Source of the DNA: Talinum fruticosum
Taxonomy: Eukaryota > Streptophyta > Magnoliopsida > Caryophyllales > Talinaceae
Assembly: GCA_021018815.1 (NCBI GenBank)
Contig: JAITYX010000087.1
Coordinates: forward strand, 2,174,001-2,238,000
Length of the DNA stretch: 64,000 nt
Direction: 5' to 3'
Part shown: positions 47,256-59,161 of the stretch, in pieces
How positions within the stretch are numbered: position 1 is the first letter of the stretch
Layout: the number at the start of each line of letters is the position of its first letter
Made by a program: the position numbers and the translations under genes
Notes under the pieces: model-generated
Told to the model about the DNA's origin: nothing
Databases searched by the model: none
Seen by the model: the letters and a program-made list of their open reading frames with translations, nothing else

Positions 47256-47590
47256 ATGTCCTCATCTACTAGAAGCCCTATGAAACAAGTAGATCGTGCC
47301 CCTACTTCGTGATTGCGATAGGTATTGCTATTATGGAAATAAGTACATTGTGCTTGACCAATATAACAACAAAAAACCTATCGAGAAAGTTTGCAAGATG
47401 CAAACAACTTGAAATGACAGGGGTCGTAACTATTTTGCTTGCATTAATGATTCACTCTGTGATAAAAGTGAGATCAATAATAGTAGACTTGATAGTGAAG
47501 AACGAAACACTTTTTAAGAAGTTCACGACTTCCGGATGTTGAAAGGAGTGAAGAGAAGTTGATAAAGAAGAGTTGAGGAGGTCTGAAGAG
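47256..47590 (+). pseudogene. Possible GRF-type zinc-finger reading frame, degenerate
   Basis: Begins MSSSTRSPMKQVDRAPTS. After frame changes it reads CDRYCYYGNKYIVLDQ...GRNYFACINDSLC, then an acidic tail. The spacing of Cys residues with GRxYFxC resembles GRF zinc-finger proteins, which in plants often sit in transposon-related short genes. At least two frameshifts are needed. A CT-rich leader-like stretch precedes it (47080-47140). Weak call; it could be coincidence. Confidence 0.3.
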
Positions 47591-47599
47591 GAAAAATTC

Positions 47600-49112
47600 T
47601 ACCCTGAAGAGGAAGAATTCAATACTAAATGTCAAACTTAAGGGTTGTCTTGTGAGGGAGAGATCTCTAATATGGTTAGTTTTGTTTATTATGGTTTTAG
47701 TTGTAATTGTTGCTTACTTGGGGGAGGGGTTGGAAGTGAGTCTATTAGTTTCTTTTAGTAGTTGATGTAGGATTAGGTTGGTTGGTTTTGGTTTTAAGGT
47801 AAGTGTTTGTAATGGTGAAATTAATTTTTTAGAGTGTTTCATGGCAAAGGGCATATTTAATTAGTTCATGCGAGTTTGAATGTAATTTTTTGGGGTAGTT
47901 TTTATGGTAAATGTATATGCCAAGGTCCTTTTGATTCCAATGAAATGCAAGAAAGATGTTGTGGAGAAAATGAAATAGAAAGATTTGGACAATGTAAAAC
48001 ATTTAAAAAAATAACCGAAGCACGTTGTTGAATTACAAAGTTAATTGTAGCCAACGAAATGAACTACTTTATTCATGTACATTCACGGGCATATCACCAA
48101 AAAAACTACCGACACACGTACATCTATGTACATAAACACTATAAATAAATCAACTATAATTCATGTTACCCAAAAAGCAACTAACATCATAGTCCTACTT
48201 CAATTTGTAAAAGACGCCTTGCACGAATGAACTTCAATAATTTAAGACAACATGTGTCTTCTTAGGATCCAATAGCTTCCTCGTTCTATTACTCCTCATT
48301 GGTTGTTTTGGCTTCACATTTTGAGGTCCCATGAGCTTTCATGTTTCTTGCTGTTGGTGCTTGAATTTGGGATGATCAATTTGAATTACAAATGCCTTGA
48401 GCTGGAAACTGGAAAAAAAAATAAATAAAGAGAGAAATGAGGACCTTATTATGAGATGAGTGTGGTGCGAGCCAAAAAACGGAGCCTTTCTTCGATCCTT
48501 AGGGTGATATGACTGTGGTATAAAGGCAAAGGGAAAGAATGGAGCCTTCCGCTTATGCTTAGATTGGGAAAGATCATAACAGGGGTTGAGATGGTCATTG
48601 CCTATTGTGACACAAAGTAGTTGGAATTGTTGGTGTTTGGACAGTAGATGACCGAGTAGATGAGTCTTTTCTCTTTCTCTTGAAATATATAAAAAAAAAT
48701 TAGTATATAAAATAAGGCTTAATATAATTCCGAAACAAATGTACCCACTGTGATTGATTAATTATGGAGACACCTACAGACTTTATAGGCCTTTGAATGC
48801 ATGACTTTTTATTATGACCCTTTCTACGACATTTTGAGCGAGTGCATTATGCTCCCTTTCTTACTCACTTCCTATATTTTTCCCTTTGGTGTCACGTACT
48901 TCTATCTTCCTTTGGTATGGCCTGACTCCTCTTTTTTTGGGTAGGTGGAGGGGGAGGGAGGGGCGAGAGTACGGGGCTACAATACTTTAACTAGGGCCTG
49001 CTTCCCTGTATCATCCCCACTAATATGCTTGAGTGTATGAGAGTATGTGATCCTCAAGCATTCGATGTTGTAACAATCATATACAAATTTCAAAGGTCTT
49101 AATATCTCATCC
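47600..49112. other. Intergenic DNA without recognised gene
   Basis: No open frame with recognisable features. A purine-rich GGTGGAGGGGGAGGGAGGGG run lies at about 48944-48963. Confidence 0.4.
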
Positions 49113-49122
49113 CTCATTGCTA

Positions 49123-49804
49123 GCGGTGAGCGGTTCCAGGTATCCTTTTCCAAAATTGGGAACTCGAACTCGACCTTATTTGATCTGTTTCCCGAATTTT
49201 AGGAACCTTAACTGGAAACTGTTTGATCGATTCCTAAATTTTACGAACCTGAACCTTTGGTTCTAGTTACGAGATACCCTGTCCATACTATTATTTTTAT
49301 AAAAAAAGAAATTTAAGGCGTTAAAAATTTTATATTCTTGGATTAATTACATTTCAAGCATTAATAAATAGCAAATCAATTTTCCACGAGAAGATTTAAA
49401 AGAGAACTTAAAAATCCTAGGAAAAAGGAAACAAGAAGCAAAACATCAATTTATGTTTCTTTTTGCATTTAAAGAGTAAATATCACGAACCACAAACAAA
49501 TTGAACCTAAAATTACACGGGCCTCATATTCACTAACCGAAAGCCGAAAATCCTGGAAAAATTAGTTGTCTTAACGGTTCCAGGTTCCGGTTCTAGTGTT
49601 TGACTTTTTGAACCGAAATCGGAACCTATTTGACAAGTTCCTAAATTTTAGGAACCTTACCGGAACCGTTTGATCGGTTTCGGTTCCGGAACCGTTTGAC
49701 CGGTTTCGGTTCCGGAACCGTTTGACCGGTTTCGGTTCAGAACCTTACCCATTTGACCGGTTTCGGTTCGGTTCTAGGGTATCCATTAGTTGTGCTCACC
49801 CCTT
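49123..49804. mobile_element. hAT-like non-autonomous element with perfect direct flanks
   Basis: Ends GCGGTGAGCGG and (inverted) AAGGGGTGAGC, the GGTGAGC type common at plant hAT termini. A 10-base direct repeat CTCATTGCTA flanks it at 49113-49122 and 49805-49814; hAT duplications are 8 bp, so two extra bases match by chance or belong to the ends. Subterminal zones carry GGTTCC/ACCGG repeats, including three near-identical 32-bp units ending GACCGGTTTCGGTTC around 49670-49740. AT-rich centre, no coding capacity. Confidence 0.8.
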
Positions 49805-49814
49805 CTCATTGCTA

Positions 49815-50997
49815 CCAATGCATTGTGGCATGGAATCCCATTTAGTTGCCAAGACTTGCAAGAACATGTCTCCTATTCAAATTCATAATAAAGGCCCCGA
49901 GTCCTATGCACAACATTAAATAGCCCATTGTTTGCCCTCTAAGTTTGCCAAAACCTAACTCTCTTCCTCTTATTATTATTCTTCCCAATCACCCTAAGAG
50001 TAATACTCTCCTTTAGTTCATTAGCTTTGTCTTTTTTTTACTATTCTTGTCATAATTTTATTATATATCCTTCAATATTATGATAATTGATTTAAATCTA
50101 GCTTCGTTTTACAATATTTGGCATGGGGGAGGGAAAATCATTTTATCCAAAATAAAGGAAAATATTTTTCCTTTAAAAATAGTGTAAGTTGAATTTCTTA
50201 TTTACCATAGGGCTGATAACTATTGGCTCCACTCAATTATTTTCTCTCTTCCCTCTATGCCTAAACTCTGGTCATCTCCTCCATTTCCCTTCTACCCCTC
50301 CCCCAACCTCATTCTCTCTCCTCCTTTCTCTCCCTCGGACTTTCTGCTACTTTCAACCAATCAACAGTTCACTCATAACTTATTGAATGGAAAGAAATGT
50401 CACCCTAGTTTCTAGAATTGCTTTAAGCATTAGATTTCGAGATGAGCTTCACATCGATGACCTATTTATTAGAGTTTGTCAATTGAGTTTCCTCTTTGAG
50501 GCACTTCTATTGATGTTAGAGAGTTTGTAGAGATTGATTCATAAGCTATGGCTTTTGATATGCGGTATAAAAAATTGCTATTTTCACTCCAATACACTTC
50601 AAGTTCCCAGTCTACTATATTGCTATTATCTATCTTTCTCGGTTCATCGCGACTATAATTTAATTTTTCCTTATTCTAACCTATTTTGATTTGGCTAGAG
50701 GTAATTTAGTAATTGTTGTTGTTTTTAGTTAATTTTTTATTGAAGATCTTTGGTATTCTACCCTAAATTTTTGGTCATGATGGGCAATTTTTCAATGTGA
50801 GGTTATGTTAGTTCTAAGAGCTATTTTTTCAAGAAGTCATTTTCCCTTTTAACGAAACAACTAAAAATGTGAGGTTATGCTTGAATTTTTTTTTTCTAGA
50901 AAATGGTTTTCATCCCAACCAAGCACATAACAAAGAAGTTGATTTTCTAAATAGGGGCAGCTCCAACTATTTTAATTTGAACTTAACCATATGATGG
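49815..50997. other. Intergenic DNA without recognised gene
   Basis: T-rich sequence with a CT-rich zone (50230-50345). Nothing codes. Confidence 0.4.
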
Positions 50998-52560
50998 TGT
51001 AGGAACTACGACCCCGTCCTCGTAGGGACAATGGGACCGAGTTTCCTTACGAATTTCACCTCTCTTATTTGTTAAGATTCTTGTTTATTTTTGAAAGTTT
51101 ACTTTGAAAGTGGTGTTCGTGTCTTATTGATAACGTTTTTAGAATCAAATTTTGAAATATTTTTGGGTGAGTGTGACTGACAATTTTTATTAATCATTTT
51201 TATTTTAGAAATTACTTTTAGGGAAGTCTCGGGATGCTATTTCAAAGGGTAAAGAAACATAAAATAAAATTTTCATTTTGTCACAAAGCTCTTAAACTAA
51301 ACAGAGAAATTTGGTTGGGCCAAAAGTTGAGCTCGACTACTAGCCAACGCTCGGCATAAGCCTACGCCGATTGGTAACCGACACCGGCTATAGGGTTGTG
51401 GTCGAGGAATTAGTCTCATCCATATAGCTTCAACTGTCAAAACGAAACCAAAATTTCCTATTTGTTTAGCTTGAAATGCCCATAAGCAATAAGAATAAAT
51501 GAGAGCGAAAAAAACAAAGAGTCACTAGTCGGTTTTAGAAAATAAAAACTAACAAAAATATATAAAATTCTCTTCCAATCTTAGTATGGAAAAACTAGTT
51601 TAGAAGAGGTTTTGAAAGAGACTCCATCGGTGTTAAACCGAGAATTCGATGTTTGGGGTAAAGGTATAAAATGAAGAGGGATATTCTCCTTTTCGCGCGT
51701 TAACGAGACGACATTTACTAATCTAAATTATGAGTTAAAAAAATGTATTTAAACAATCAAACAATCATCATGCACTAGGTGAAAATTAAAGCAAACAAAA
51801 CACACTAGGAAAGCAATAAATAAGCAAATAATAAAGCAATAAAAAAAAAGCACTAAAGAAAGTGATAAAGAAAATGAAAAGAAAGCAAAAGGAAATTAAA
51901 ATTTACTGCGGGCGAATAAGAATTAAAAGCGATTACTTCTTCAAAACCACAATACGAAAGCGATAAATAACTGAAATTAAAAGGATCATAAAAGCAAGTT
52001 TGAGAAATGAATCTGGTGCCCTTAGGTTGTTTCACCTGTTGATCTTGGATCACAAACGAATTTCGAGTAGCGTAACGACAGGAAATGAAGTCAAATGGAG
52101 GGCAAAGAATGCCTTTTATGCGATTTAAGAAATGGAGAAGTGAGTGATGGTATGGAGAAATGGAGAGAATAGAGTGTGGGAGAGAATAAGAGGAAGGATT
52201 TTCAGTTTTAGGCGTTTTCCCTACTGAAATGGTGTAGCAATTAAGAGGGGGAATGACCCTCTATTTATAGGAAAAAACTAGATTAAAATAAATACTAAAA
52301 GCCAACCAGCCTTCGACTTTAGCTTGAATTGCCGAGAATACCGGAAATAAATAATTTAGAAAATCGAATATTTGCCTAGCCAAAACAACGCCGCTTGCGA
52401 GTCCTGAAAACCGACAACGGCTACATGATGTCGTACAAACGCTTGAGACACATGCCTCGCTTAGCCACTTGAAATATAACAAAACGTTGTGTTTTGCACG
52501 AGGCTTGAGCAACATGACGCCGGTTTGGATTCCTAGTTCAGAATCCGAGCCTTGCTTGGG
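50998..52560 (-). repeat. Gypsy-like LTR copy 1 (truncated)
   Basis: Aligns with 57388-59161 over most of its length in the same orientation. On the - strand it ends ...GTTCCTACA at 50998 and contains a strong TATA box, CCTATAAATAGAGGG (52257-52271). The region upstream of about 52560 no longer matches copy 2, so its start is missing; no polypurine tract or primer site was found next to it. Confidence 0.7.
52257..52271 (-). promoter_or_regulatory. TATA box of LTR copy 1
   Basis: CCTATAAATAGAGGG on the - strand, conserved at 58650-58663 in copy 2. Confidence 0.6.
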
Positions 52561-52598
52561 CACTATATATGTTTTTTATTTATTTATAGAAGCTATAC

Positions 52599-52698
52599 AT
52601 GTTTTTTTAATACATTATGTATCGGGGATTAAAAAAAGAAGAATCTAATATGTTTTTTAATACATTATATATTAAGGATTAAAAAAGAAAAATCTAAT
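52599..52698. repeat. Tandem duplication, about 50-bp unit
   Basis: Two consecutive copies of ATGTTTTTTAATACATTAT...GGATTAAAAAAGAA...AATCTAAT at 52599-52649 and 52650-52698. Confidence 0.75.
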
Positions 52699-53084
52699 GC
52701 CAAACAAAAAACTAAAACTTTTCATTGAGATGTAAAAATTATACATGAAAAACATAAAACTACATGAGGACGAAAGTCAAAAGTCACTCAAGGATTATGT
52801 TAATTTCGAGAATAGTGTTACCTCTACGGAGTAATAATCTAAGGGAGTTGTAGTAGTCACCAAGTAATTGTACATAGTCACATGTGCTAATTGTTCGAGT
52901 CACATATGCTAATGGAAGAGAAGTGCCGACTTGGAAAAGGCATTGATGAGATAAATAAGGATAATGTTCAAGTAAAAAGGGAAAAAAAGGTGAAGCACGC
53001 AAAATTCACAAAGAAGTTTAGGATTTAATTATAGCGAAATAGAATGATAGTTAAGGATGGTAGATTGAAAGAGTGTATCCAAAT

Positions 53085-53480
53085 TTGTTTAGGATTTTAC
53101 AAAAATAGAAAGATAATTTGGATATAGGGTCATCCCCATAAACCTTCTCATAAAGATAAATTTGTATTCAAATTTGTTTATGTTGATGAGGTAATGTTGG
53201 GGTGGACTCATTTGTATATTCAATTATCGAAATTGGCATCTAAATATGTTTAGAGTTTAGAGAAACAGAAATATTTATGGTTTAGGGTTTAGGAAAATAG
53301 AAAGTGGTTTAGGGTTTAAGGATTAAAAGGAGAAAATATAAATGTGAAAATGTAAAAAATTAGAAAGGTATTTTGATATAGGGATCTCCCCAAATACTTG
53401 TCATAAAGATAAATTTGTTATCAAATTTATTTATTATTTTGATAAGTTGATGTTGGGGTAAACTAATTTATCCAAATATC
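53085..53480. repeat. Direct duplication of about 130 bp with telomere-like words between
   Basis: 53085-53230 and 53345-53480 share AAATAGAAAG...GATATAGGG...CATAAAGATAAATTTGT...GTTGGGGT...ATCCAAATAT-type text. Between them lie GGTTTAGGGTTTAGG (about 53280) and GGTTTAGGGTTTAAGG (about 53305), matching the plant telomere unit TTTAGGG for two units each. Confidence 0.6.
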
Positions 53481-53651
53481 TAAATTTTCGGTTTCTTTTT
53501 TGGTTGCAAGTTTATTGTATTATACATATCGTAAACTAGAGTACATGATTTTTTGAAATTTGCATAATACGTAAGACAATAATGAATATCAATGAAATGT
53601 TGAGGCCATCCATTTAGTTTACTTTAACAACCTAAGATATAACTAGAACTA

Positions 53652-53955
53652 GAGTTCCCATAACCCTTGTTGACTTTAACAATAAGCTCGGATTCACTAG
53701 GTAAGACATAAAGTATATGTACAGCGTGGGTCGGTCCACGAAGATAGAGAAAATGGATGAAGGATTTATTGGAGAAAAAGGTGATAAACAATAAGGAATT
53801 ATTACTTGTGTTGTGGTTTTTTACTGCCTTTTTCTCCTATAAATCCTTCATCCCTTTCCCTTTCTTTGTGGACTGACCCACACCGCACATAGACTTTATG
53901 TCTTACCTTGTGAACCCGACCTCATTATTAAAGTCAACAAGTGTTATAGGAACTC
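53652..53955. repeat. Long hairpin (inverted repeat), about 135-bp arms
   Basis: Left arm 53652-53790 and right arm 53826-53955 pair closely. Landmarks are TTGTTGACTTTAA / TTAAAGTCAACAAG, GGTAAGACATAAAGT / ACTTTATGTCTTACC and ATGAAGGATTTAT / ATAAATCCTTCAT. A loop of about 35 bases separates them. It could be a foldback element or a hairpin RNA source. Confidence 0.75.
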
Positions 53956-54095
53956 CAAGCATAGGTTCGTGGGCAAGATCATTGAGTTTTTATGTTGTCC
54001 ACCTCTACCCCTGCACGAACTCCAAGCAAGCTATACATAAGAGGAGCATCACTTTGGGACAACGACAAAAGAAATAGAGATTGCTTGGTGAGATG

Positions 54096-54530
54096 ACCTC
54101 TTTGTATATTCATTTTTCGAGTACTTATGTCAAAAAGCCCATCTCTTTGTCTTGAAACTTTGTGATTTAAATGATTTCAATATTTATATCAAATGGTTCA
54201 TCTCTATTTCCCTAAAGTGATGCTTTTTAATACATTTAGTTATGTGCTCAACTATATTGCTTGCTTGGAGTTCATGCGGAGGTAGCGTGGACAGACAAAT
54301 ATGATGTATATATGTTACCCAGGCTACCTCTGCAACAACTCCAAGCAAGCAATATCGTTATAAAGACAATCACATAACTAAATATAATACAAAAGCATCA
54401 CTTTGGGTAAATAGAGATTTTCTTTGGGGTAAAAACATTGAAATCGAGTTTATGCCACAAAGTTTCAAGACTAGATATAAACTTTTTCACATTAAATACT
54501 TGAAAGAAGAGTACTCTTTGTATTATATTT
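54096..54530. repeat. Second long hairpin, about 200-bp arms
   Basis: Arms about 54096-54290 and 54320-54530. Landmarks: GTCTTGAAACTTTGTG / CACAAAGTTTCAAGAC, AAAGTGATGCTTTT / AAAAGCATCACTTT, TTGCTTGCTTGGAGTT / AACTCCAAGCAAGCAA. A third, direct copy of part of the arm lies at about 54010-54065 (GAACTCCAAGCAAGCTATA). The 79-codon frame at 54452-54691 overlaps the right arm and has no features. Confidence 0.75.
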
Positions 54531-54754
54531 CACATCATTGTAATATATTCTTTGCTGGAACTTATTGTGAAATATGGAATTGTGTTGTCAAACTTGTTCA
54601 AGATGGAACTTGTTGTGGTTATAGTAAGTGGAAAATTTTTGTATATATTGGAAAATTGAGGTCTGTTGGTAATTGCTTGTGTAAGTTGTGATATATTTTG
54701 GAGTGTATTTTGTACGGGGAACGGAAAAATAAAAGAAAACTATATAAAACAAAT

Positions 54755-55080
54755 ACGGACCTATGACGACGGTTCTTACATTAAAGCTGTCATCATATGA
54801 CCTGCCTTAACATTTTGGGCATTTTTGTTTAGGATGTATGACGACGGTTCGATGTAAGAACCATCGTCATAGGTAACTATATGACGACGGTTCTTTTGGA
54901 AAAGCATCGTTATAGAGTGACCTATGACTACGGTTTTTCATTTGAACCGTTGTCATAGGTGGTCTTTTACTATTTTGAATCGTAGTAAAAGATGTTACAT
55001 ACAACAACGGCCACATACAAGATGCCTAGGTTAACCGTAGTTAAAAGTCATTTTCAACCGTAGTTAAAAGTGGTTCCTAT
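54755..55080. mobile_element. CACTA-like subterminal repeat cluster
   Basis: Repeated TATGACGACGGTTC and its inverse GAACCRTYGTCATA occur at least seven times, with related TTTTACTA / AACCGTAGTTAAAAG words toward 55080. Dense short repeats of this kind are typical just inside plant CACTA (En/Spm) termini. The sequence stops being repetitive at TTCCTATATTAGTATTA, which might be a decayed TAGTG end. The other end and transposase were not identified. Confidence 0.5.
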
Positions 55081-56771
55081 ATTAGTATTAATCTAAAAAC
55101 CCAGAAAATATATTTTATAATTTTCAGAATAACTAAAATAGAAAAACAAAAGCAGTAAAATAAAACAAAATCTGAAAACAGAAAATTAAATAAGTAAAAA
55201 TCCATACTAAAATAATTACAAAAATAAATACTAAAATTATCCAGAAGGTTGACACTAATTTTCTAGACCAAAATAAACCTTAAAAATATAAAACCAGAAA
55301 AAACCTAATTTACGAATTTATTTAACTAAAAACATGTAGTAATTAAATTCAAGAATTTAATCTGAAAAATTATCAAATCACTTCTAAAAATTCTAAAAAT
55401 TTAATCACAATAAAATAGGCCTCTATCTAAAACTTAGAAACATACAAAACACAAAAAATATTAAGAAATTGTTTTTATCCTAATTTCTAATAAACTGACT
55501 CAAAATAACAAAAGCTGACGGAAAGATAATGTAAAAATTAAAATATGTAGAGATTCAAAATTAAATTAATTTAAAACTACTAAAACTAACCTAGAAGATT
55601 AATCTTTTGGGGGTCAAATGAAATTAATAATAAAACTATAAAATTACAAATAAAATTGACAAACTTGAAAAGATAAATAAATAATATCAAAGATATCAAA
55701 TTTATAAAAAATACTTAGCATAATTTATATCCACCATACAAATTAAAATTTATCATTAACATACAAATTGATTTACCCATGAGCTAAACTGTAGAAGAAA
55801 ACCACTAGCGAATTTTCTCCGTTTTTCCTTAACTATTAGTTTACTTAGACCTACCCCTAATATAAACCCTAATAATTTTGATAATCCTAACACTAGCACT
55901 AGAATTTAATCAAATTAGAGCATTATGTATTAGAAAATTTCATCTACCACCTAGTAACCAATCTACAAGAAAATTGTTCTAAAAATGATCTATGATAATT
56001 TCTTAATTAAAAGAGATGGGTATGAGCTATCCACGATTAATTGGGGTGAAACTTATGTCTAAAAGACCATAGCAATTACATACTTAAACCCTTTAAACTA
56101 TCATATGAATTTGTATGAAACTAATTCGAATGCATGTCTAATTAATTAAACATAAAATCATAAATGTTAAGCACAAATTATTATAAAATCATGGATAACA
56201 TCAATAAGACATTGAAGATTAAAACTTGTTTCAAAATAAATAATTTAGCATGGTTTCAAATAGATTATACTAAGTATAAAAAACTCCTTACACGTAATAT
56301 AATTTAAAACACATAAACTAAATAAAAATAACATCTTTAATATTAAACTAATAAAAATAGGGTCTTGAAATAAAAAATTATAAAACTAATAATACTACCA
56401 ATATAATCCTTCCCAATACGATAATCAATCAATCAAGATTCTGATGATGATGGCTTGATGATGATTGGTGAAAGATGGCATGATAAGTCTTAAAGAAGAG
56501 GCGGATGTGAGCGAAGGAGATGATGATTATGATGAGGGGATGTGGTGAGAAGCTGGTGAAGGAGGGATATGAGAGCTGCGTGAGATGGATATAGAGGAGA
56601 GAGAGATATGATGGTGATAGAGGATTGTGATCATAGCAATCATAACAATGATGGAGCAAGCTGAGATGTTGTTTTTAAGAGCCAAAGAACGAGTCCTTTC
56701 TAATGTCAATTTAGAGGAGGAGTTGTATGGGATTAGACTTTGTTTTATTCTATTCTAACTTACATATAAAA
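55081..56771. other. Very AT-rich intergenic DNA
   Basis: AAAATAAA-dominated sequence, no gene. 56430-56640 contains GATGATGATG-type repeats. Confidence 0.5.
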
Positions 56772-56962
56772 TGCACATAAACAAAAACATAAAGAGAAAT
56801 GAACATAAACCAACATAAACGAACATAAAAGAGCAGAAACGAACATAAACGAACATAAACGAATAGAAATGAGTTGTTAAATAAGAAAGAAACGAACGAA
56901 CGTAAACGAACATAAACAAATATAAACGAACATAAACAAACATAAAAAAACATAAAAAACCA
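56772..56962. repeat. Minisatellite, about 10-bp unit (CATAAACGAA)
   Basis: About 15-18 imperfect units of CATAAACGAA/CATAAACAAA in tandem. The - strand frames over it (FVYVRLCSF-like) are a by-product of the repeat and not genes. Confidence 0.85.
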
Positions 56963-57387
56963 TAAATAGATTATATTTTTCATGTAAAGTTGAACAAGTC
57001 CAACTTGAAATATGACGTTATAAAATAAATCCTCATAAAATTAATACTACTCATTATTTTTGGACCAGACTTCATATATTGTCTTGAACGCTTCTCGGTA
57101 ATTAGAAACTCGCTTTTGATGTCTTTTCCTCTCTTCTCCACTTTATTGGACAATTACCTAAAACTAAATAAAATAAAATAAATTAGATAAAATAATATAA
57201 ATAATAACCAAAATAAGTATAAAATACAACTTAACATCGACTCACTCGGGAAACTCAACGAATCTCACTATAGGTCACCTATTTTAGAACTAATTCATCT
57301 TTTCGATGTAGGAAGAATTTTAATATGCGATTTTAATAAAAACAATGATAATATCTCTAGTTTTAATAAAAATAAAAATATATAGTG

Positions 57388-59161
57388 TGTAGGAACCATG
57401 GCCCGTCCTCGCAGGGACAACGAGTGGGACCAAGTTTTCCCACGAATGTTGGTTCTTTTAAATTTATTTTTCAAAATTCTTTTAAAAAGTTGATTTTGAA
57501 AGTTCACTTGGAAAGTAGGGTGCACCTCTTACTTAGATTATTTATTTTTAGAATCTAATTTTAAAACAATCTAAGCGAAAGTGTGGTTGGCGATTCTTAT
57601 TAACCATTTCATTTTAGAATTTAATTTTTAGAGAAATCCTAGGATGTTATTTCGAGGTTAGAAAAACAGAAAAAATTAACAACATATTTTTCTCGCAAAG
57701 CTCTCGGGCCAAACAGATAAATCTGGTTGGACCAAAAGTCGAGCCCAACCTCTAGCCGGTGTTGGCGTCAACCAACACTAACTAGAAACCAACATCGGCT
57801 ATAAGGTCTGTGATCGAGAAATCAATATCGATCCTATAGCTCCAGCTGTCAAAATGGAACCCAAATTTCACCATTTTCAACCTGAAATGCCGAGAAGCGG
57901 ATGGAGAGAAATAAAATAGAAAATAGGGAGTTGCTAGTAAGTTTTGAGGAATAAAAACTAACAAAAATACAAAAATACTCTTCCAATGTTAGTATGGAAA
58001 AACTAAGCTTGAAAGAGGTTTTGAAACAAACTCCATCGAGTCTTAAAACGAGAATCCGGTGTTCGGGGTGAAGGTACGAAATAGAGAGGGATGTTCTCCA
58101 TTCCGCCCATCAATAGACGACCTTTACTAATCTAAATTGTGAGTTAAAAAATTGTGTTTAAACAGGCAAGTAGTCAGCATGTGATAGACAAAAATTAAAG
58201 CAAATAAAACATGCTACAAAAGCGATAAACGAGCAAATAATAAAGCAATAAAGAAAGCAATAAAGAAAGCAAAAGGAAAAAAAAAGGAAACTAAAAGTTA
58301 CAACGGGCAGGAAGGAATTAAAAGCGATAACATCGTTAAAACCATAATGTGGAAAGCGATAAATAACTGAAATTAAATAAAGTACAAAAACAAACTTTGG
58401 ATGGTGGGGCGGCGCCCGAGGTAGACCCACTTGTTAGGCTTGCATCATAATCGACTTCGGCAAAGTGATAGTATGGTGATGGAAAACGAACGAGGAAAAA
58501 GGAGACCTTTTTGTGAGAGGTTTAGAAAGAAAGTTTTGGAATGTTTGTGCAAAGAATAGAATGGAGAGAAGAAATAGTGAGAATTCAGCAGCTTGGGGAT
58601 TTTCCAGCTACTAATAGTTCATAAAGGTGTGTCAAATAAGGGGAAGAGACCCTCTATTTATAGCGAGAAAATTAAGATAGAAATGACCCCTAAAATGCCA
58701 ACCAGCCAATGGAGTTGGGATGAACCAGGCCTAGATTTTTGGAAGTGATAACGGCAAATATCTCGATATTTTGGCTGGACCAGGTGATACCTCTTGGAAG
58801 GTCGAGAAACGCGATGTCGGTCTCATACGAAATCGTACGGACGTCTTGAGTTGCGTGCCTCGGTTGGTCTGTTGAGACTAGGGTAAAAGCTGCGTTTTGC
58901 GCGATCTGGAGTAAGCTGAGTGCCGGTTTTAGGACTTTTCATTATTAGAAAGTTCTTGTTTTTGGAAATTTTCTATTTTTGAAAGGTTTCTATTTTGGAA
59001 AGTTCTATTTTTGTGCAGGTTGGCTTTTTGTGGGCTACTGGGTTCCGACACTCTGCTTTAGTACGATCTTGACCTATGCATACAAATAAGACTATGTTTT
59101 CATCACCGTGCCAACAAAAATAAATGAAAGAGATAAGGATGACACTTTGTAGTTGTCTACA
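57388..59161 (-). repeat. Gypsy-like 3' LTR copy 2
   Basis: On the - strand it starts TGTAGACAACTACAAAGTG at 59161 and ends CCTACA at 57388 (1774 bp). It has a TATA box CTATAAATAGAGGG (58650-58663). A polypurine tract (TCAAAGTGGGGGTTAAT on the - strand, 59162-59178) adjoins its start, which makes it a 3' LTR with the body to the right. Confidence 0.75.
58650..58663 (-). promoter_or_regulatory. TATA box of LTR copy 2
   Basis: CTATAAATAGAGGG on the - strand, at the same place in the LTR as in copy 1. Confidence 0.6.

Noticed and set aside
48790..48860. Possible MULE transposase zinc-knuckle text on the - strand
   Set aside because: Only partial resemblance, with stops in every frame.
56755..56983. 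Hydrophobic 62-77 codon frames resembling membrane proteins (FVYVRLCSF)
   Set aside because: A direct consequence of the 10-bp CATAAACGAA tandem repeat.
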